A DNA stretch of 64,000 nt, taken from contig NZ_JH651384.1 in assembly GCF_000260135.1 (NCBI RefSeq), positions 933,693 through 997,692 on the forward strand, written 5' to 3'. The position numbers and the translations under genes were made by a program. This document shows positions 26,314-34,783 of the stretch, piece after piece. The stretch is from Thiothrix nivea DSM 5205 (lineage in GTDB: Bacteria; Pseudomonadota; Gammaproteobacteria; Thiotrichales; Thiotrichaceae). Each line of letters begins with the position of its first letter. The first letter of the stretch is position 1. The notes beneath the pieces were generated by a model that worked only from the letters and a program-made list of their open reading frames with translations, did no database searches and was not told the origin of the DNA.

Positions 26314-28017
26314 TCAAGAGGAACAACTATAGTGCGACACACCACCAGCGTTAAAAAATGCCTTGGGTTTCAGGCGATAGTATTTATCTTCCACTGCTTG
26401 TGATTGCTCAGCATAGGGGTGGCTAAATACTGCTTGCAGCTCTTTGACCAACGTGTAATCACCCTGCATGGCTTGTTGATAGGCCGGGACAACCAGCCAT
26501 TCCCGCCATGTATATTTGGGGTTGGTCTGTTTCATCTTTTTTGATATTTCAGCCAAATCGCCATCATTCATGACAAGTTCGCGCCAGCTGTTTAGCCAGG
26601 ATTGCCACTGCCCATCAAGTTGTGGCGAAGTTTTAACATAAAAGCTCTTTTTCAAGGCTGAAACATCGTCCGGGATATGGGATAACTCGCGGAAGAAAAG
26701 GGGGTAATCCACCTCTGAGTCGATCATCAACTGCATCAACTGCTTGAAGAGTACTGGATGGAATTCAGTCAGGCCGAGTTTGGCTGCCCACATTTTTTGC
26801 ATCTGTTCTTGCATGACTTCTGCAAAGTCGTGGCGTATCTGATCGAAATGCTCCAAAGCTTCAGTATCTTCTGCCAGCAGCGGCCTCACCGCTTTCCAGA
26901 ACATGTGATAATTGGCCTCTGCCGCGGTTGGCTGATTGAAAAATGAAAAGTGCTGGCCGCCACCAGTCCAGGGCTGAAACGCAGGATCAAAAATTTCACA
27001 AAACCCAAAGGGGCCATAGTCGAGGGTAAAGCCACCGGCGGCACAGTTGTCACTGTTAAAATTCCCCTGGCAGTAACCAACACGTAGCCAATTGGCCACC
27101 AGTGAAGTAAGACGCTGGCAAAACAGTTTAGCCAACTCAATCAATTGCTCTGTAAAAGCAAGATACTGATTAATTTCGCTTTTATATTCCCGCTCAATCA
27201 AATGCGACACGATCATCCTCAACTCTTCCAGTGTTCTTGGATGCGCATGACTGCGGGCGCGCCGGGCAAATAACTCCAGCTGACCAACACGCAAAAAGGA
27301 GGGCGCAACCCGCGTTGCGATAGCCGCAGGATTATCCACCATAATATCGGGGTCAGTGTAGTGGGAATCCTGAGAATACCAGGGTCGGGCAACGGTCTCG
27401 GATTTGGAAACATACAGCGTCAAAGAGCGCGATGTCGGCACACCCAAGGCGTGCATATAATCCTGCGCCAGAAACTCACGCACACTGGAACGCAGTACCG
27501 CACGCCCGTCGCCACCACGGCAATAAGGCGTTCGGCCTCCCCCTTTCAATTGCATTTCCCTGCGCTGGCCATTGAAGACGCCTTCAAACACGGATATTGC
27601 CCGACCATCACCATAAGCATTGCCCGTACCGAATGGGCATTGTTGGGTATATTCAGTGCCATAAATCGACAGTGCATAACCTGTTGCCCAGCCCACCTGG
27701 CGCATAGGCTCCTGCGCCGCAGAGAGATTGCCGGAAAATACCTGGCGAAACTTTTCATCCAGCGCCAGCTCATCACTCAAGCCGAGTTCCCTAAAAAAAG
27801 TGCTGCTGTGAGTTACATATTCCGGGTCTGGAAGCGGTGTGGGCGTCACGGGCACGAAATGGCCGGAAAAAACCTGACGGGCACGGTGATCATGACCATC
27901 GCCGGTAGCGTCAGGGTCGGCATTCAAGGTGTCCATCAGGGAATAATCCGCCAGTCGAGCAAACGCATCGAAGTTTGTTATGCAGGACTCAGCAGAGGGT
28001 TTGGATGAATGTGGCAT
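26314..28017 (-). CDS. selO: SelO-family protein adenylyltransferase (copy 2)
   Basis: 567 residues, colinear with the copy at 1855-3558 without gaps and with all visible active-site motifs retained ([21 protein letters not shown]...LDYGPFGF, C-terminal SCSS). The two differ mostly by conservative changes, so both appear functional. The homology extends a short way past both ends of the gene (from TCAAGAGGAAC before the stop side to CCAACTGAT beyond the start), defining a unit of about 1.8 kb. An in-frame upstream ATG at 28095 is present but 28017 matches the shared start. Confidence 0.88.
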   Translation of the reverse strand: MPHSSKPSAESCITNFDAFARLADYSLMDTLNADPDATGDGHDHRARQVFSGHFVPVTPTPLPDPEYVTHSSTFFRELGLSDELALDEKFRQVFSGNLSAAQEPMRQVGWATGYALSIYGTEYTQQCPFGTGNAYGDGRAISVFEGVFNGQRREMQLKGGGRTPYCRGGDGRAVLRSSVREFLAQDYMHALGVPTSRSLTLYVSKSETVARPWYSQDSHYTDPDIMVDNPAAIATRVAPSFLRVGQLELFARRARSHAHPRTLEELRMIVSHLIEREYKSEINQYLAFTEQLIELAKLFCQRLTSLVANWLRVGYCQGNFNSDNCAAGGFTLDYGPFGFCEIFDPAFQPWTGGGQHFSFFNQPTAAEANYHMFWKAVRPLLAEDTEALEHFDQIRHDFAEVMQEQMQKMWAAKLGLTEFHPVLFKQLMQLMIDSEVDYPLFFRELSHIPDDVSALKKSFYVKTSPQLDGQWQSWLNSWRELVMNDGDLAEISKKMKQTNPKYTWREWLVVPAYQQAMQGDYTLVKELQAVFSHPYAEQSQAVEDKYYRLKPKAFFNAGGVSHYSCSS

Positions 28018-28335
28018 GGTTACTAGCACCGGTAGATTGTTGGCAAAGGCTAACACCATACTAACCGAAGCTACCCAGATGGCATGAGAAAGCACACTTC
28101 TGTCGGGCCAACTGATGCCCCTGAAAACCGGAATCCCGGTAAACGTTGCAACCCTCAGTCACTTGCACCTGTTCTTCGCCTGCAATCCGCTTGTCATGGA
28201 TTTTTACACTACGGATTTCCCAGATATTTGGTGTCACGATCATCCAGTCCGGCAATCATGAACACCTACATCGGGATAATCAACTCAGTCCAGAAAACGG
28301 GCGGGAGGAAAAAACCACCCGCCCCCGGAATAACA
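28018..28335. other. Intergenic region between selO 2 and the DsrE gene
   Basis: The first ~97 bases continue the selO-unit homology with 3559-3659. The rest holds no convincing gene; a 64-codon minus-strand frame (28061-28255) has no ribosome site and no recognised family. A hairpin near 28299-28324 probably ends the DsrE transcript. Confidence 0.5.
28299..28324 (-). terminator. Hairpin after the DsrE gene
   Basis: GGGCGGGAGG and CCACCCGCCC form a ten-base stem with one mismatch around an A6 loop, 12 bases beyond the stop on the minus strand. The following T-run is short (GTTTTC), so termination strength is uncertain. Confidence 0.5.
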
Positions 28336-28863
28336 TCAGTAAATAGGGATATTGGCATAGCCCTGAGCCTGATAGCCGGTTAGGGAAACGAAGGTATTAC
28401 CCACCGGCTTGATACCATCCAGCAACGTGCCGTTATCGACATTGAACAGGCGGGTAGCGACGGAACAGGCTTCCATACGCACACCTTCTTTCTGCAAATC
28501 AGCCAGTTGGGTGGCGATCTTGTCCAGATGTTCGTAATCGGTTAGTTCCATATCCTCCCTGTCCCTGGAGATCAGTTTTACCGACATCCCACGAAAAGCA
28601 AGAATGACATCCGGCTCCACCCCCTGACGTTTTAAGTCATCGACCGTTTCCCGGATAACCATCAGGTAAAGCGTCATTTTTTCTGCGCTGGCCATGTTGA
28701 TGTCAAAAATGACCTTGCCCTTTTCAACCCCTTTAAGTGCGTCACTGTCATCAGGTTTGCTGACAGCAACAGGCGCTACGTTGTCGCCGGGCTTATCATC
28801 CGCAAACAGGTTGGGGGACAGCATTAACGAAGTAATCAAAACCAGTTTGCCAATGTTGCGCAT
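28336..28863 (-). CDS. Exported DsrE-family protein
   Basis: 175 residues with a signal peptide (about 1-22, ending LFA). The mature part has the DsrE/F alpha-beta pattern: KVIFDINMASAEKMTLYLMVI, a middle VILAFRGMSVKLISRD and LQKEGVRMEACSVATRLF with one Cys in the region where DsrE-type proteins carry the sulfur-binding Cys. Periplasmic DsrE homologues occur in sulfur oxidisers; function here is not known. The start at 28863 is nine bases after AAAGGAG; the ATGs at 28869 and 28872 are too close. A palindrome at 28889-28902 suggests control by the neighbouring TetR protein. Confidence 0.72.
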   Translation of the reverse strand: MRNIGKLVLITSLMLSPNLFADDKPGDNVAPVAVSKPDDSDALKGVEKGKVIFDINMASAEKMTLYLMVIRETVDDLKRQGVEPDVILAFRGMSVKLISRDREDMELTDYEHLDKIATQLADLQKEGVRMEACSVATRLFNVDNGTLLDGIKPVGNTFVSLTGYQAQGYANIPIY

Positions 28864-28888
28864 ATCCATCATCTCCTTTACATTAAAG

Positions 28889-28902
28889 AACGATTGTTCG
28901 TT
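28889..28902. promoter_or_regulatory. Candidate TetR operator before the DsrE gene
   Basis: AACGATTGTTCGTT is an inverted repeat (AACGA/TCGTT) 26 bases before the DsrE start. It shares AACG...CGTT arms with the site upstream of the TetR gene at 29542-29559. Confidence 0.45.
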
Positions 28903-28931
28903 CGGTTTTTGGGTAAAAATTTAGTGCCGAT

Positions 28932-29528
28932 TTAGGGGCATATGCCGCGCCATGCTGCATTGGCGACTTCATCGGTATAGTCTGGCAGCGGATATTCCAG
29001 CACTTCGTCCAGATACAGGTTCATCATCCTCAATGCACCGCCAAACATGGTGGTAGCAGCAACCCACAGTTCCATTTGCCGAACCTCGCCAGCCGCCATT
29101 CCCTGTTCAATGACTTGTCGCATGATCTGAAATGGCCGGGAGGAACAAATAGGAGGCTCCCCGGGCAAATACTCTCGATGCTGTGCCAGCAATACAAACT
29201 GCATGACCTTGGGCTGTTCCACTGTCAGCCTGAACAGCCTGTCGATAATGGCGCGGCTTTGGTTAAAACACCCGCTGCATTGCTGGCATTCCTGCACGAT
29301 CGCATCCTCCATCTGCCGTAACAGGCTTTCATACAGGGATTTGGCAAGCGCCTCCTTATTCTGGAAGTGATGATAAATAGCCCCGGTACTGACATCGGCC
29401 TTGCGCCGTATATCCTGGATGGAGGTATTGAAATAACCATGCGTGGAAAACAGATCCAAAGCAGTTGCCAGTATCTTTTCCCGTAAATCGTCGCCTTTTG
29501 TCCGTGCTTCGCCATTTGCTCTCATCAT
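28932..29528 (-). CDS. TetR-family repressor with a cysteine cluster
   Basis: 198 residues. The N-terminal helix-turn-helix (about 14-60: ILATALDLFSTHGYFNTSIQ...VSTGAIYHHFQNKEAL) is a standard TetR domain. The ligand domain starts with C81-QQ-C84-SG-C87, a CxxCxxC cluster that could sense thiols, sulfane sulfur or metal. It lies upstream of a DsrE-family gene in the same direction with palindromes before both genes. The start was taken at 29528 (MMRANG); the open frame upstream crosses the operator. Confidence 0.82.
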   Translation of the reverse strand: MMRANGEARTKGDDLREKILATALDLFSTHGYFNTSIQDIRRKADVSTGAIYHHFQNKEALAKSLYESLLRQMEDAIVQECQQCSGCFNQSRAIIDRLFRLTVEQPKVMQFVLLAQHREYLPGEPPICSSRPFQIMRQVIEQGMAAGEVRQMELWVAATTMFGGALRMMNLYLDEVLEYPLPDYTDEVANAAWRGICP

Positions 29529-29541
29529 GGCACCCCAACTT

Positions 29542-29559
29542 ACCAAACGAGCGTTCGGT
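29542..29559. promoter_or_regulatory. Candidate TetR operator before its own gene
   Basis: ACCAAACGAGCGTTCGGT is an 18-base palindrome with one mismatched pair, 14 bases upstream of the TetR start. Confidence 0.5.
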
Positions 29560-29606
29560 CTGCAACTGGCATTAAGGATCATCATGTGAGATGACATCGC
29601 AATTAA

Positions 29607-29622
29607 TGCAACTTAATTGCAA
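29607..29622. promoter_or_regulatory. Putative Zur box E (relict promoter)
   Basis: TGCAACTTAATTGCAA; the surrounding 75 bases align without gaps with 9232-9306, the zinc operon promoter. No intact gene follows. Confidence 0.6.
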
Positions 29623-29649
29623 ATACAAAGTAACCTCACCACACTTTTA

Positions 29650-29665
29650 TGCAACCAAATTGCAA
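29650..29665. promoter_or_regulatory. Putative Zur box F (relict promoter)
   Basis: TGCAACCAAATTGCAA, 43 bases from box E, the same spacing as boxes B and C. The ATG that corresponds to the zinc GTPase start (29680) opens only three codons. Confidence 0.6.
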
Positions 29666-29679
29666 CAAGGATTTCGACC

Positions 29680-29798
29680 ATGTACAGCTGAAGTTTACCC
29701 CTCGATGCAAAAGCCAAGCTGGAAGCCGGTGAAGACCTGTTCAGCTTCAACCCCGACGCGGAATGCAAGATCAAGGATACAGCAGCACTATTCCACTA
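29680..29798 (+). pseudogene. Relict of a second zinc operon: zrgA fragment
   Basis: After the relict promoter and a three-codon frame, 29704-29785 encodes DAKAKLEAGEDLFSFNPDAE and a few more residues, matching an internal part of the ZrgA-like protein at 16342-17031. Everything between the promoter and this fragment, which in the intact operon spans more than 7 kb, is missing. The fragment ends at the 3' end of the convergent peroxidase gene. Confidence 0.75.
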
Positions 29799-30959
29799 CT
29801 TGTCGGCATAGTGCTGCTTCTGTTCCAGCAAGTGCTCATAGCGTTGGTCAGTCAGCGTTTTCAGGAAGGCTACCAGCGCATCCACTTCCTCATCCTTCAG
29901 CGCCGGAGCCTGAAAATCCTCATCTTCCAGCGCCAGATTACCGTCAACTTCGGGCGTATCCCACGGCTTGCCAGTTTCGGGGTTGAGCTTGCGTTTGCGG
30001 TTGTTGAACTTGTCGTAAAACAACACCACGGTTTTCAGGTCGCTGAACACACCGTTGTGCATATAGGGGCTGGTAATCGCCACATTGCGCAGGGTGGGAA
30101 CCTTGAACTTGCCAGCTTCCTTGCCATCCTTCACGTCCGGGTGCTCCAGCAGGCCGTTGTCGATGAAAGCCTTGCCCTTGCCATTGGACTCACGCACGGC
30201 CTGATTGGCCGGAACCCCAAGGTTGTGGAACTCGTAATTGCTGAAAGTTTCACCCTCGCTGCCGGGAAACGCCTTTAACTGATGGCAGCGGTTGCAATTG
30301 GTGAACTGGTTGGAAAAGAACAGTGATTCACCCAAGGACTCCTGATCAGTCAACTCCACTTCCCCGCGCAGATAACGGTCGTACCGGGAATCAAATGGCG
30401 CAAACAGGTCAGTCTTTTCAAATTCACCGATGCTTTCCGCCATGGCTGCGTAGGCTGTGTCCGGCTTATCGAATACCGTATCGCCAAACAAGTGTTTGAA
30501 TGCCGCCACATAATCCGCATTTTCCTGCAAGCGTTCCGACACAGTGGCTTTGTCGGGCATCCCCATTTCGACCGGGTTCAGCGGTGGGCCGCCTGCTTGC
30601 CCTGCCAAATCCTTTTCGCGCCCATCCAGAAACTGGCCACCGACATACCTGCCCTTTTTGTTCTGATGAAAATCCGGGCTGAAACGGGCATAAGCCGCAG
30701 AAGGGGCATTCCTGTCACCCAATGATTTACCGTCATCACCCAAAGACACAGCTTTGCCCACGCTGGTAGAACGGTTATCAACGAAACCATGTTCCGGGTT
30801 ATGGCAGGTAGCGCAGGATTGAGTGCGGTTTTTCGACAAATTGACATCGAAAAACAGTTTTTTGCCCAGTTCAGTCTTGGTGGCAACGGGTTGGTCTGCG
30901 GCCAGCAGCGAACCGGCGGCAAACGGCAACAATAGCAAACAAGAAACCAAAGCACGCAT
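29796..30959 (-). CDS. Di-haem cytochrome c peroxidase / MauG family
   Basis: 387 residues with a signal peptide (about 1-21). Two haem-binding motifs, CATCH (49-53) and CNRCH (about 222-226), and the conserved family blocks GKKLFFD, DRNAPSA and LRNVAITSPYMHNG are present. Family members reduce hydrogen peroxide in the periplasm or oxidise protein side chains. The last motif favours a peroxidase-like or MauG-like protein over a simple cytochrome. A Fur-box-like site (30999-31017) lies upstream, so iron regulation is likely. Confidence 0.85.
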   Translation of the reverse strand: MRALVSCLLLLPFAAGSLLAADQPVATKTELGKKLFFDVNLSKNRTQSCATCHNPEHGFVDNRSTSVGKAVSLGDDGKSLGDRNAPSAAYARFSPDFHQNKKGRYVGGQFLDGREKDLAGQAGGPPLNPVEMGMPDKATVSERLQENADYVAAFKHLFGDTVFDKPDTAYAAMAESIGEFEKTDLFAPFDSRYDRYLRGEVELTDQESLGESLFFSNQFTNCNRCHQLKAFPGSEGETFSNYEFHNLGVPANQAVRESNGKGKAFIDNGLLEHPDVKDGKEAGKFKVPTLRNVAITSPYMHNGVFSDLKTVVLFYDKFNNRKRKLNPETGKPWDTPEVDGNLALEDEDFQAPALKDEEVDALVAFLKTLTDQRYEHLLEQKQHYADK

Positions 30960-30998
30960 AGGAGGGCTATCTGCAATAATTCAGGAGTTGCGAATATA

Positions 30999-31017
30999 AA
31001 TGAGAACCACTTACATT
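30999..31017. promoter_or_regulatory. Fur-box-like site before the peroxidase gene
   Basis: AATGAGAACCACTTACATT, sharing 16-17 of 19 positions with sites at 33323-33341 and 43399-43417, all before iron genes. Confidence 0.6.
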
Positions 31018-31032
31018 ACAACCAATACAGGA

Positions 31033-32598
31033 TCAACGAACAGTATCCTCTTCCCACTCAAACCGCACCAGATTTCGCGCCTTTTCATTGAACTCCATGC
31101 CAATCAGGAAAATCCGCTGCTGCCCGTCACGGTGAGGTGCAGCGTAGTTCTTATCCTTGATCTGTTGCAAAGCGCTGCCATCACCTGCGGATTTATCCGT
31201 CATCTTGAACTCGAAGATATACACCTGCCGCTGCCCGTCCGGCAAAGTAAAGCGCAAGGTAATATCCACCCTGCCCTTATTGGTGCTTTCCTCCGCCCGC
31301 GTATCAAGGCTTAGGGAACACAGGAAAGCGTAAACCACCGCCGCGTAATAACCCTCATGCGCCGCCATCGGGTTGTTGGTGTGATTTTGGTGGGCAATGC
31401 TGTCAAACAGGGTGCGGAAACGCCGTTCCAGCGCCACAAAATCATTAGAAAGAAATGCCTGATAGATGGAACCACGCTCATGGCGGCTGTCGGTCAGGTA
31501 GTGTTCCAGCAAATACCCCATCAGACTGTAACGTACTTCCAGATTGGGGTAAGACAGGGTGTATTCCGGAGTACTGCCGGGGAACGCAACGGTTTCTTGC
31601 TTGATGGTCAGGTAGCCCGTCTGGAACAGCAGGGTTTCAAGCTGGATAGTATCCACGTCAAAATTACCCAGGGTCTTGTATTCCATGTGCACGGCTTCGA
31701 GATCAGGCAGGTGGTATGGCTTCTTGCGTAATACTTCCACCAGAAAGGTTGGCGTACCCGTTTCAAACCAGTAAGGCAGAAATTTGTGGCCTCCATCCAC
31801 AAACAGCAGGATGTCGAACGGGTTGTAGACACTTTCCCCCAGCCAGTTATAGCCGTTGTACCATTGCTGCACAAGTGCCATATCTACGCCTTGCAGATGT
31901 TCAGCAAACTCTCGCTCCAGTTCAATTTGGGTATAACCACACAAGGCACTGTAACGCGCATCCAGCGTAATGTCCTTGAGGTTGTTTAACCCACTGAATA
32001 ACGACACCTTGGAAAACTTGCTGACCCCGGTCAGCATGGCAAAGCGGATGTGGGCATCGTTATCCTTGATGACGGAATACAGGTTGCGCAAGCCGTCACG
32101 CATTTCTGCCGCAATCGCCGGGTTGCTGATGTTGTCGAGGATGGGCTTGTCGTATTCATCGACCAACACCACCACCGCTTGCCCGTATTTCGCTTTGGCG
32201 GTGCGTATCAGTTCTGCAAAGCAGGCTGAAAGGTTGGTTTCTGTGCAGGTAATATCCAACTCCTGTTGGCTTATGCGCAACAACTCCCCCATCTTGTCAT
32301 CCAGCTCAGCCCGGTTGCGCAATTGCCCCGCCCCGAAACTGAACCGGATAACCGGATAGCTGACCGCCCAGTCCCAGTGCGGGTAGATATGCAAGCCCCG
32401 GAACAGGGTTTCATTGCCTGCAAACAACTGGTGCAGCGTATCTACCAGCAACGACTTGCCAAACCGGCGCGGGCGTGACAGGAAATAATAGCCGCCGCGC
32501 TCCACCAACTGTTGCACATACGCAGTCTTGTCCACATAAATGCAATCATCATCCCTGATTTTCTGTAAGGTGCTGATACCGATGGGTAAGTTTTTCAT
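31033..32598 (-). CDS. AAA-ATPase-like / PD-(D/E)XK nuclease-like protein
   Basis: 521 residues. The N-terminal domain (PF09820-like) opens with LPIGISTLQKIRDDDCIYVDKT and has a P-loop RPRRFGKSLL (about 42-51); VLVDEYDKPI gives Walker B. The C-terminal domain (PF08011-like) carries the restriction-like fold with EFKM (about 465) as the catalytic E-x-K. These proteins are common, often multi-copy and of unknown role, suspected in mobile or host-interaction systems. It stands alone. The gene ends close to the Fur-like site of the peroxidase. Confidence 0.85.
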   Translation of the reverse strand: MKNLPIGISTLQKIRDDDCIYVDKTAYVQQLVERGGYYFLSRPRRFGKSLLVDTLHQLFAGNETLFRGLHIYPHWDWAVSYPVIRFSFGAGQLRNRAELDDKMGELLRISQQELDITCTETNLSACFAELIRTAKAKYGQAVVVLVDEYDKPILDNISNPAIAAEMRDGLRNLYSVIKDNDAHIRFAMLTGVSKFSKVSLFSGLNNLKDITLDARYSALCGYTQIELEREFAEHLQGVDMALVQQWYNGYNWLGESVYNPFDILLFVDGGHKFLPYWFETGTPTFLVEVLRKKPYHLPDLEAVHMEYKTLGNFDVDTIQLETLLFQTGYLTIKQETVAFPGSTPEYTLSYPNLEVRYSLMGYLLEHYLTDSRHERGSIYQAFLSNDFVALERRFRTLFDSIAHQNHTNNPMAAHEGYYAAVVYAFLCSLSLDTRAEESTNKGRVDITLRFTLPDGQRQVYIFEFKMTDKSAGDGSALQQIKDKNYAAPHRDGQQRIFLIGMEFNEKARNLVRFEWEEDTVR

Positions 32599-32684
32599 CT
32601 GCCGAAGCCTGCTGTGTGGATACCGGAACAGTATAGCGGATTCAGGGGCAGCGGGTTTGGATGGCTAGCCCGCCAGCACGCAAG

Positions 32685-32703
32685 AAAAAGGGGCCGAAGC
32701 CCC
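32685..32703 (-). terminator. Intrinsic terminator with UUCG-type loop
   Basis: On the minus strand GGGGC-TTCG-GCCCC is followed by five T residues. It would end transcription from the cysteine-rich gene at 32802-33137. Confidence 0.75.
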
Positions 32704-32801
32704 CAACGATGTTTCAAAATTCCAAGAGAGGAACCAGGATTCCGGTCAGGCCAGGGTTATTTTTATCAAGGCTAACCTGACAGGTTGTACACACATTGTT
32801 T

Positions 32802-33137
32802 TCAGGCGTAACCCTGCCCATAGCTTGGGGCAACGCTCTGTTTCGGCCTGAAAGGAATAATGTCCGCCATTGCTGGTGGCGGGAAAAAGTTGCGGTGAAT
32901 GGTTTCCAGTTGTTGCCGCACGTCACAGGAACAGCGCGCCAGCAACAGGCATTTCACCAGCTCCTGCTGCACCCTTGGGCATGGGTTGCACAATTCATGC
33001 ACGCAGAAATCGCCCTGCTCCAGGCACTCCTGCAATTCATCTTTTTCCAGCCGCGCTACCATTTCACCGGTATGGCGGTTATGCAGGCTGATGAACGGGT
33101 CAACCCGATCCAGCCAGGCATTGATGTAAAACGTCAT
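32802..33137 (-). CDS. Cysteine-rich hypothetical protein in the Fur-controlled region
   Basis: 111 residues, no signal peptide. Seven Cys (38, 45, 50, 53, 63, 69, 71) cluster in the middle, including CNPC and CSC, preceded by an ordered N-terminus (FYINAWLDRVDPFISLHN). I do not recognise a characterised family. A strong ribosome site (GGAGG, eight bases from ATG) supports translation. It is divergent from bfd across a region with several Fur-like sites, so an iron-related, possibly Fe-S or haem-binding role is a guess. Confidence 0.65.
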   Translation of the reverse strand: MTFYINAWLDRVDPFISLHNRHTGEMVARLEKDELQECLEQGDFCVHELCNPCPRVQQELVKCLLLARCSCDVRQQLETIHRNFFPPPAMADIIPFRPKQSVAPSYGQGYA

Positions 33138-33257
33138 TACGCACCTCCGCGTCTGTGTTTGCGAAAAGTGAGCCTGGCTGTGTGGAAGTTACATGACACA
33201 TGGCTTGACTACCTGGGTTGCCATTTTTAGGAAAGGCAAAACCTGTTCGATGGAACA

Positions 33258-33341
33258 AATGATAATGATTCCCGTTAATGAGTCAAGCTTTTTATAATAA
33301 TCATTCTCATTTTCAAAAATACACTGAGAACCACTTGCATT
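33258..33341. promoter_or_regulatory. Cluster of Fur-box-like sites between the Cys-rich gene and bfd
   Basis: Three sites are visible: ATGATAATGATT around 33259-33270; AATAATCATTCTCATTTTC at 33296-33314, whose reverse complement closely matches the classical 19-base Fur box; and ACTGAGAACCACTTGCATT at 33323-33341. They can serve both divergent genes. Confidence 0.65.
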
Positions 33342-33405
33342 TACAAATGAGGATGGTTATCATCCGCCTTGTTATCAAGAATGATTACTGTTTAGGGGAT
33401 AAAGT

Positions 33406-33612
33406 ATGTACGTTTGCATCTGCCATTCCGTCACTGACAAAGCCATCAAGAAAGCGGTCAAGCAAGGCCACGACTCGCTGGAAGCCATCCAGCAGGAACT
33501 GAAGGTCGGCACCTGTTGCGGACGCTGCAAACACCATGCCCGTGAAGTAATCGACACAACCCTTAACCCTGAAACCTTTGACTTCAACCTGATGCAAGGT
33601 GCATTCGCATGA
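33406..33612 (+). CDS. bfd: Bacterioferritin-associated ferredoxin
   Basis: 68 residues. The [2Fe-2S] ligands are C4, C6, C38 and C41 (CxC and CxxC, 32 apart), as in Bfd. Bfd reduces the haem-bound iron core of bacterioferritin to release Fe(II) when iron is short. AGGGGAT precedes the ATG. It is the first gene of a run toward hemP and the imelysins and lies behind Fur-like sites. The bacterioferritin itself is 13 kb away and keeps the haem ligand that Bfd needs. Confidence 0.92.
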   Translation: MYVCICHSVTDKAIKKAVKQGHDSLEAIQQELKVGTCCGRCKHHAREVIDTTLNPETFDFNLMQGAFA

Positions 33613-33629
33613 TGACTGGAGCCTTGAGA

Positions 33630-33824
33630 ATGACGGATGTGGAACCCAAACGGATCAATCTGGAAGAATTGATGCGTGGTTGTAAAAAGATCATCCTTCA
33701 GCACGGCAAGCGCCCTTACTGCCTGACCATCACCCGCCGGGGCAACCTGATCCTCACCTCGGCAGACGATGACGCAGACAAGCAGCCGGTGCCTGACCGT
33801 TCGCCTGAACGACCTACCGAGTAA
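33630..33824 (+). CDS. hemP: HemP/HmuP-like hemin uptake protein
   Basis: 64 residues from the ATG with GGAG eight bases upstream; an earlier in-frame ATG at 33609 lacks a site. The pattern RINLEELMRGCKKIILQHGK then YCLTITRRGNLILT matches the HemP family, small proteins usually beside haem or siderophore uptake genes and implicated in their activation. A haem receptor is not visible in the window. Confidence 0.75.
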   Translation: MTDVEPKRINLEELMRGCKKIILQHGKRPYCLTITRRGNLILTSADDDADKQPVPDRSPERPTE

Positions 33825-34775
33825 CCCTTCAGTACTACCGGTCAAGCCAGTCACCCTCCTCGACCCAGCCAGACCCTTTTATCGGAGCATCCCCAAACAT
33901 GAAACGTATTAGCCAGATCGTGTCGGCAGCCCTGCTGGGTGGCATGTTGAGCGTCAATCCTACCCTCACACAGGCCGACACGGTTAGCGCCAAAGCCGTT
34001 ATGGAAAATTACGTCAACTTGGCCGCCGCCAGTTTCGGCGATGCGCTGGCTACAGCCAACGTGTTGCAGGAAAAAGTCGATGCCTTCATCGCCAACCCGA
34101 CCGATGCAACCCAACAGGCCGCCAAGGATGCCTGGCTGGCGGCCCGCAAGCCTTACAGCCAGACCGAAGCATTCCGTTTCAGCAACCCCAACGTGGATGA
34201 ATGGGAAGGTCAGGTCAATGCATGGCCTCTGGACGAGGGTCTGATTGATTACGTCAAACAGGCTGTTTACGACCACGAAGAAGGCAACCCGTTTGCCAGC
34301 GCCAATATCATCGCGGGCAAAGATCCGATCAATGTTGAGTTGCTGAAATCCCTGAATGAAAAAGGCGGTTCCGAAGCCAATGTCGGCACCGGCTACCATG
34401 CCATTGAATTTCTGCTATGGGGTCAGGATTTCAACGCCGACCCCACAGACGCTGGCAAACGCCCTGCCACCGATTATGCCAAGGGCGACGCCTGTACCAA
34501 CGGCAACTGCGAACGCCGTGGCGAATACCTGAAAGCCGCCACTGACCTGCTGGTGGCCGACCTGCAAACCATGGCCGACGACTGGGCAGATAGCAAAGAC
34601 AACTACCGCCAAGCCTTCCTGTCGCTGCCTGAAAACGAAGCCCTGCGCCGCATGTTGTTCGGCATGGGCAGCCTGAGCCTGGGCGAACTGGCCGGTGAAC
34701 GCATGAACGTGGCGTTGCTGGCGCATTCGCAAGAAGACGAGCACTCCTGCTTTAGCGACAACACCCACAATGACA

Positions 34776-34783
34776 TCGCCGAA
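34776..34783. repeat. Target-site duplication, left copy (TCGCCGAA)
   Basis: Identical to 35841-35848 on the other side of the element, as expected for an 8-bp-duplicating IS1595-type insertion. Confidence 0.95.

Noticed and set aside
28061-28255. A 64-codon minus-strand frame upstream of selO 2
   Set aside because: The start looks protein-like, but there is no ribosome site, no known family, and half the frame lies in the selO-unit homology where the other copy has no matching frame.
32714-32821. A 35-codon frame (with CTTC) after the Cys-rich gene
   Set aside because: It lies before the terminator and overlaps the preceding gene by 20 bases, but lacks a ribosome site; it could be a real small protein yet support is too weak.
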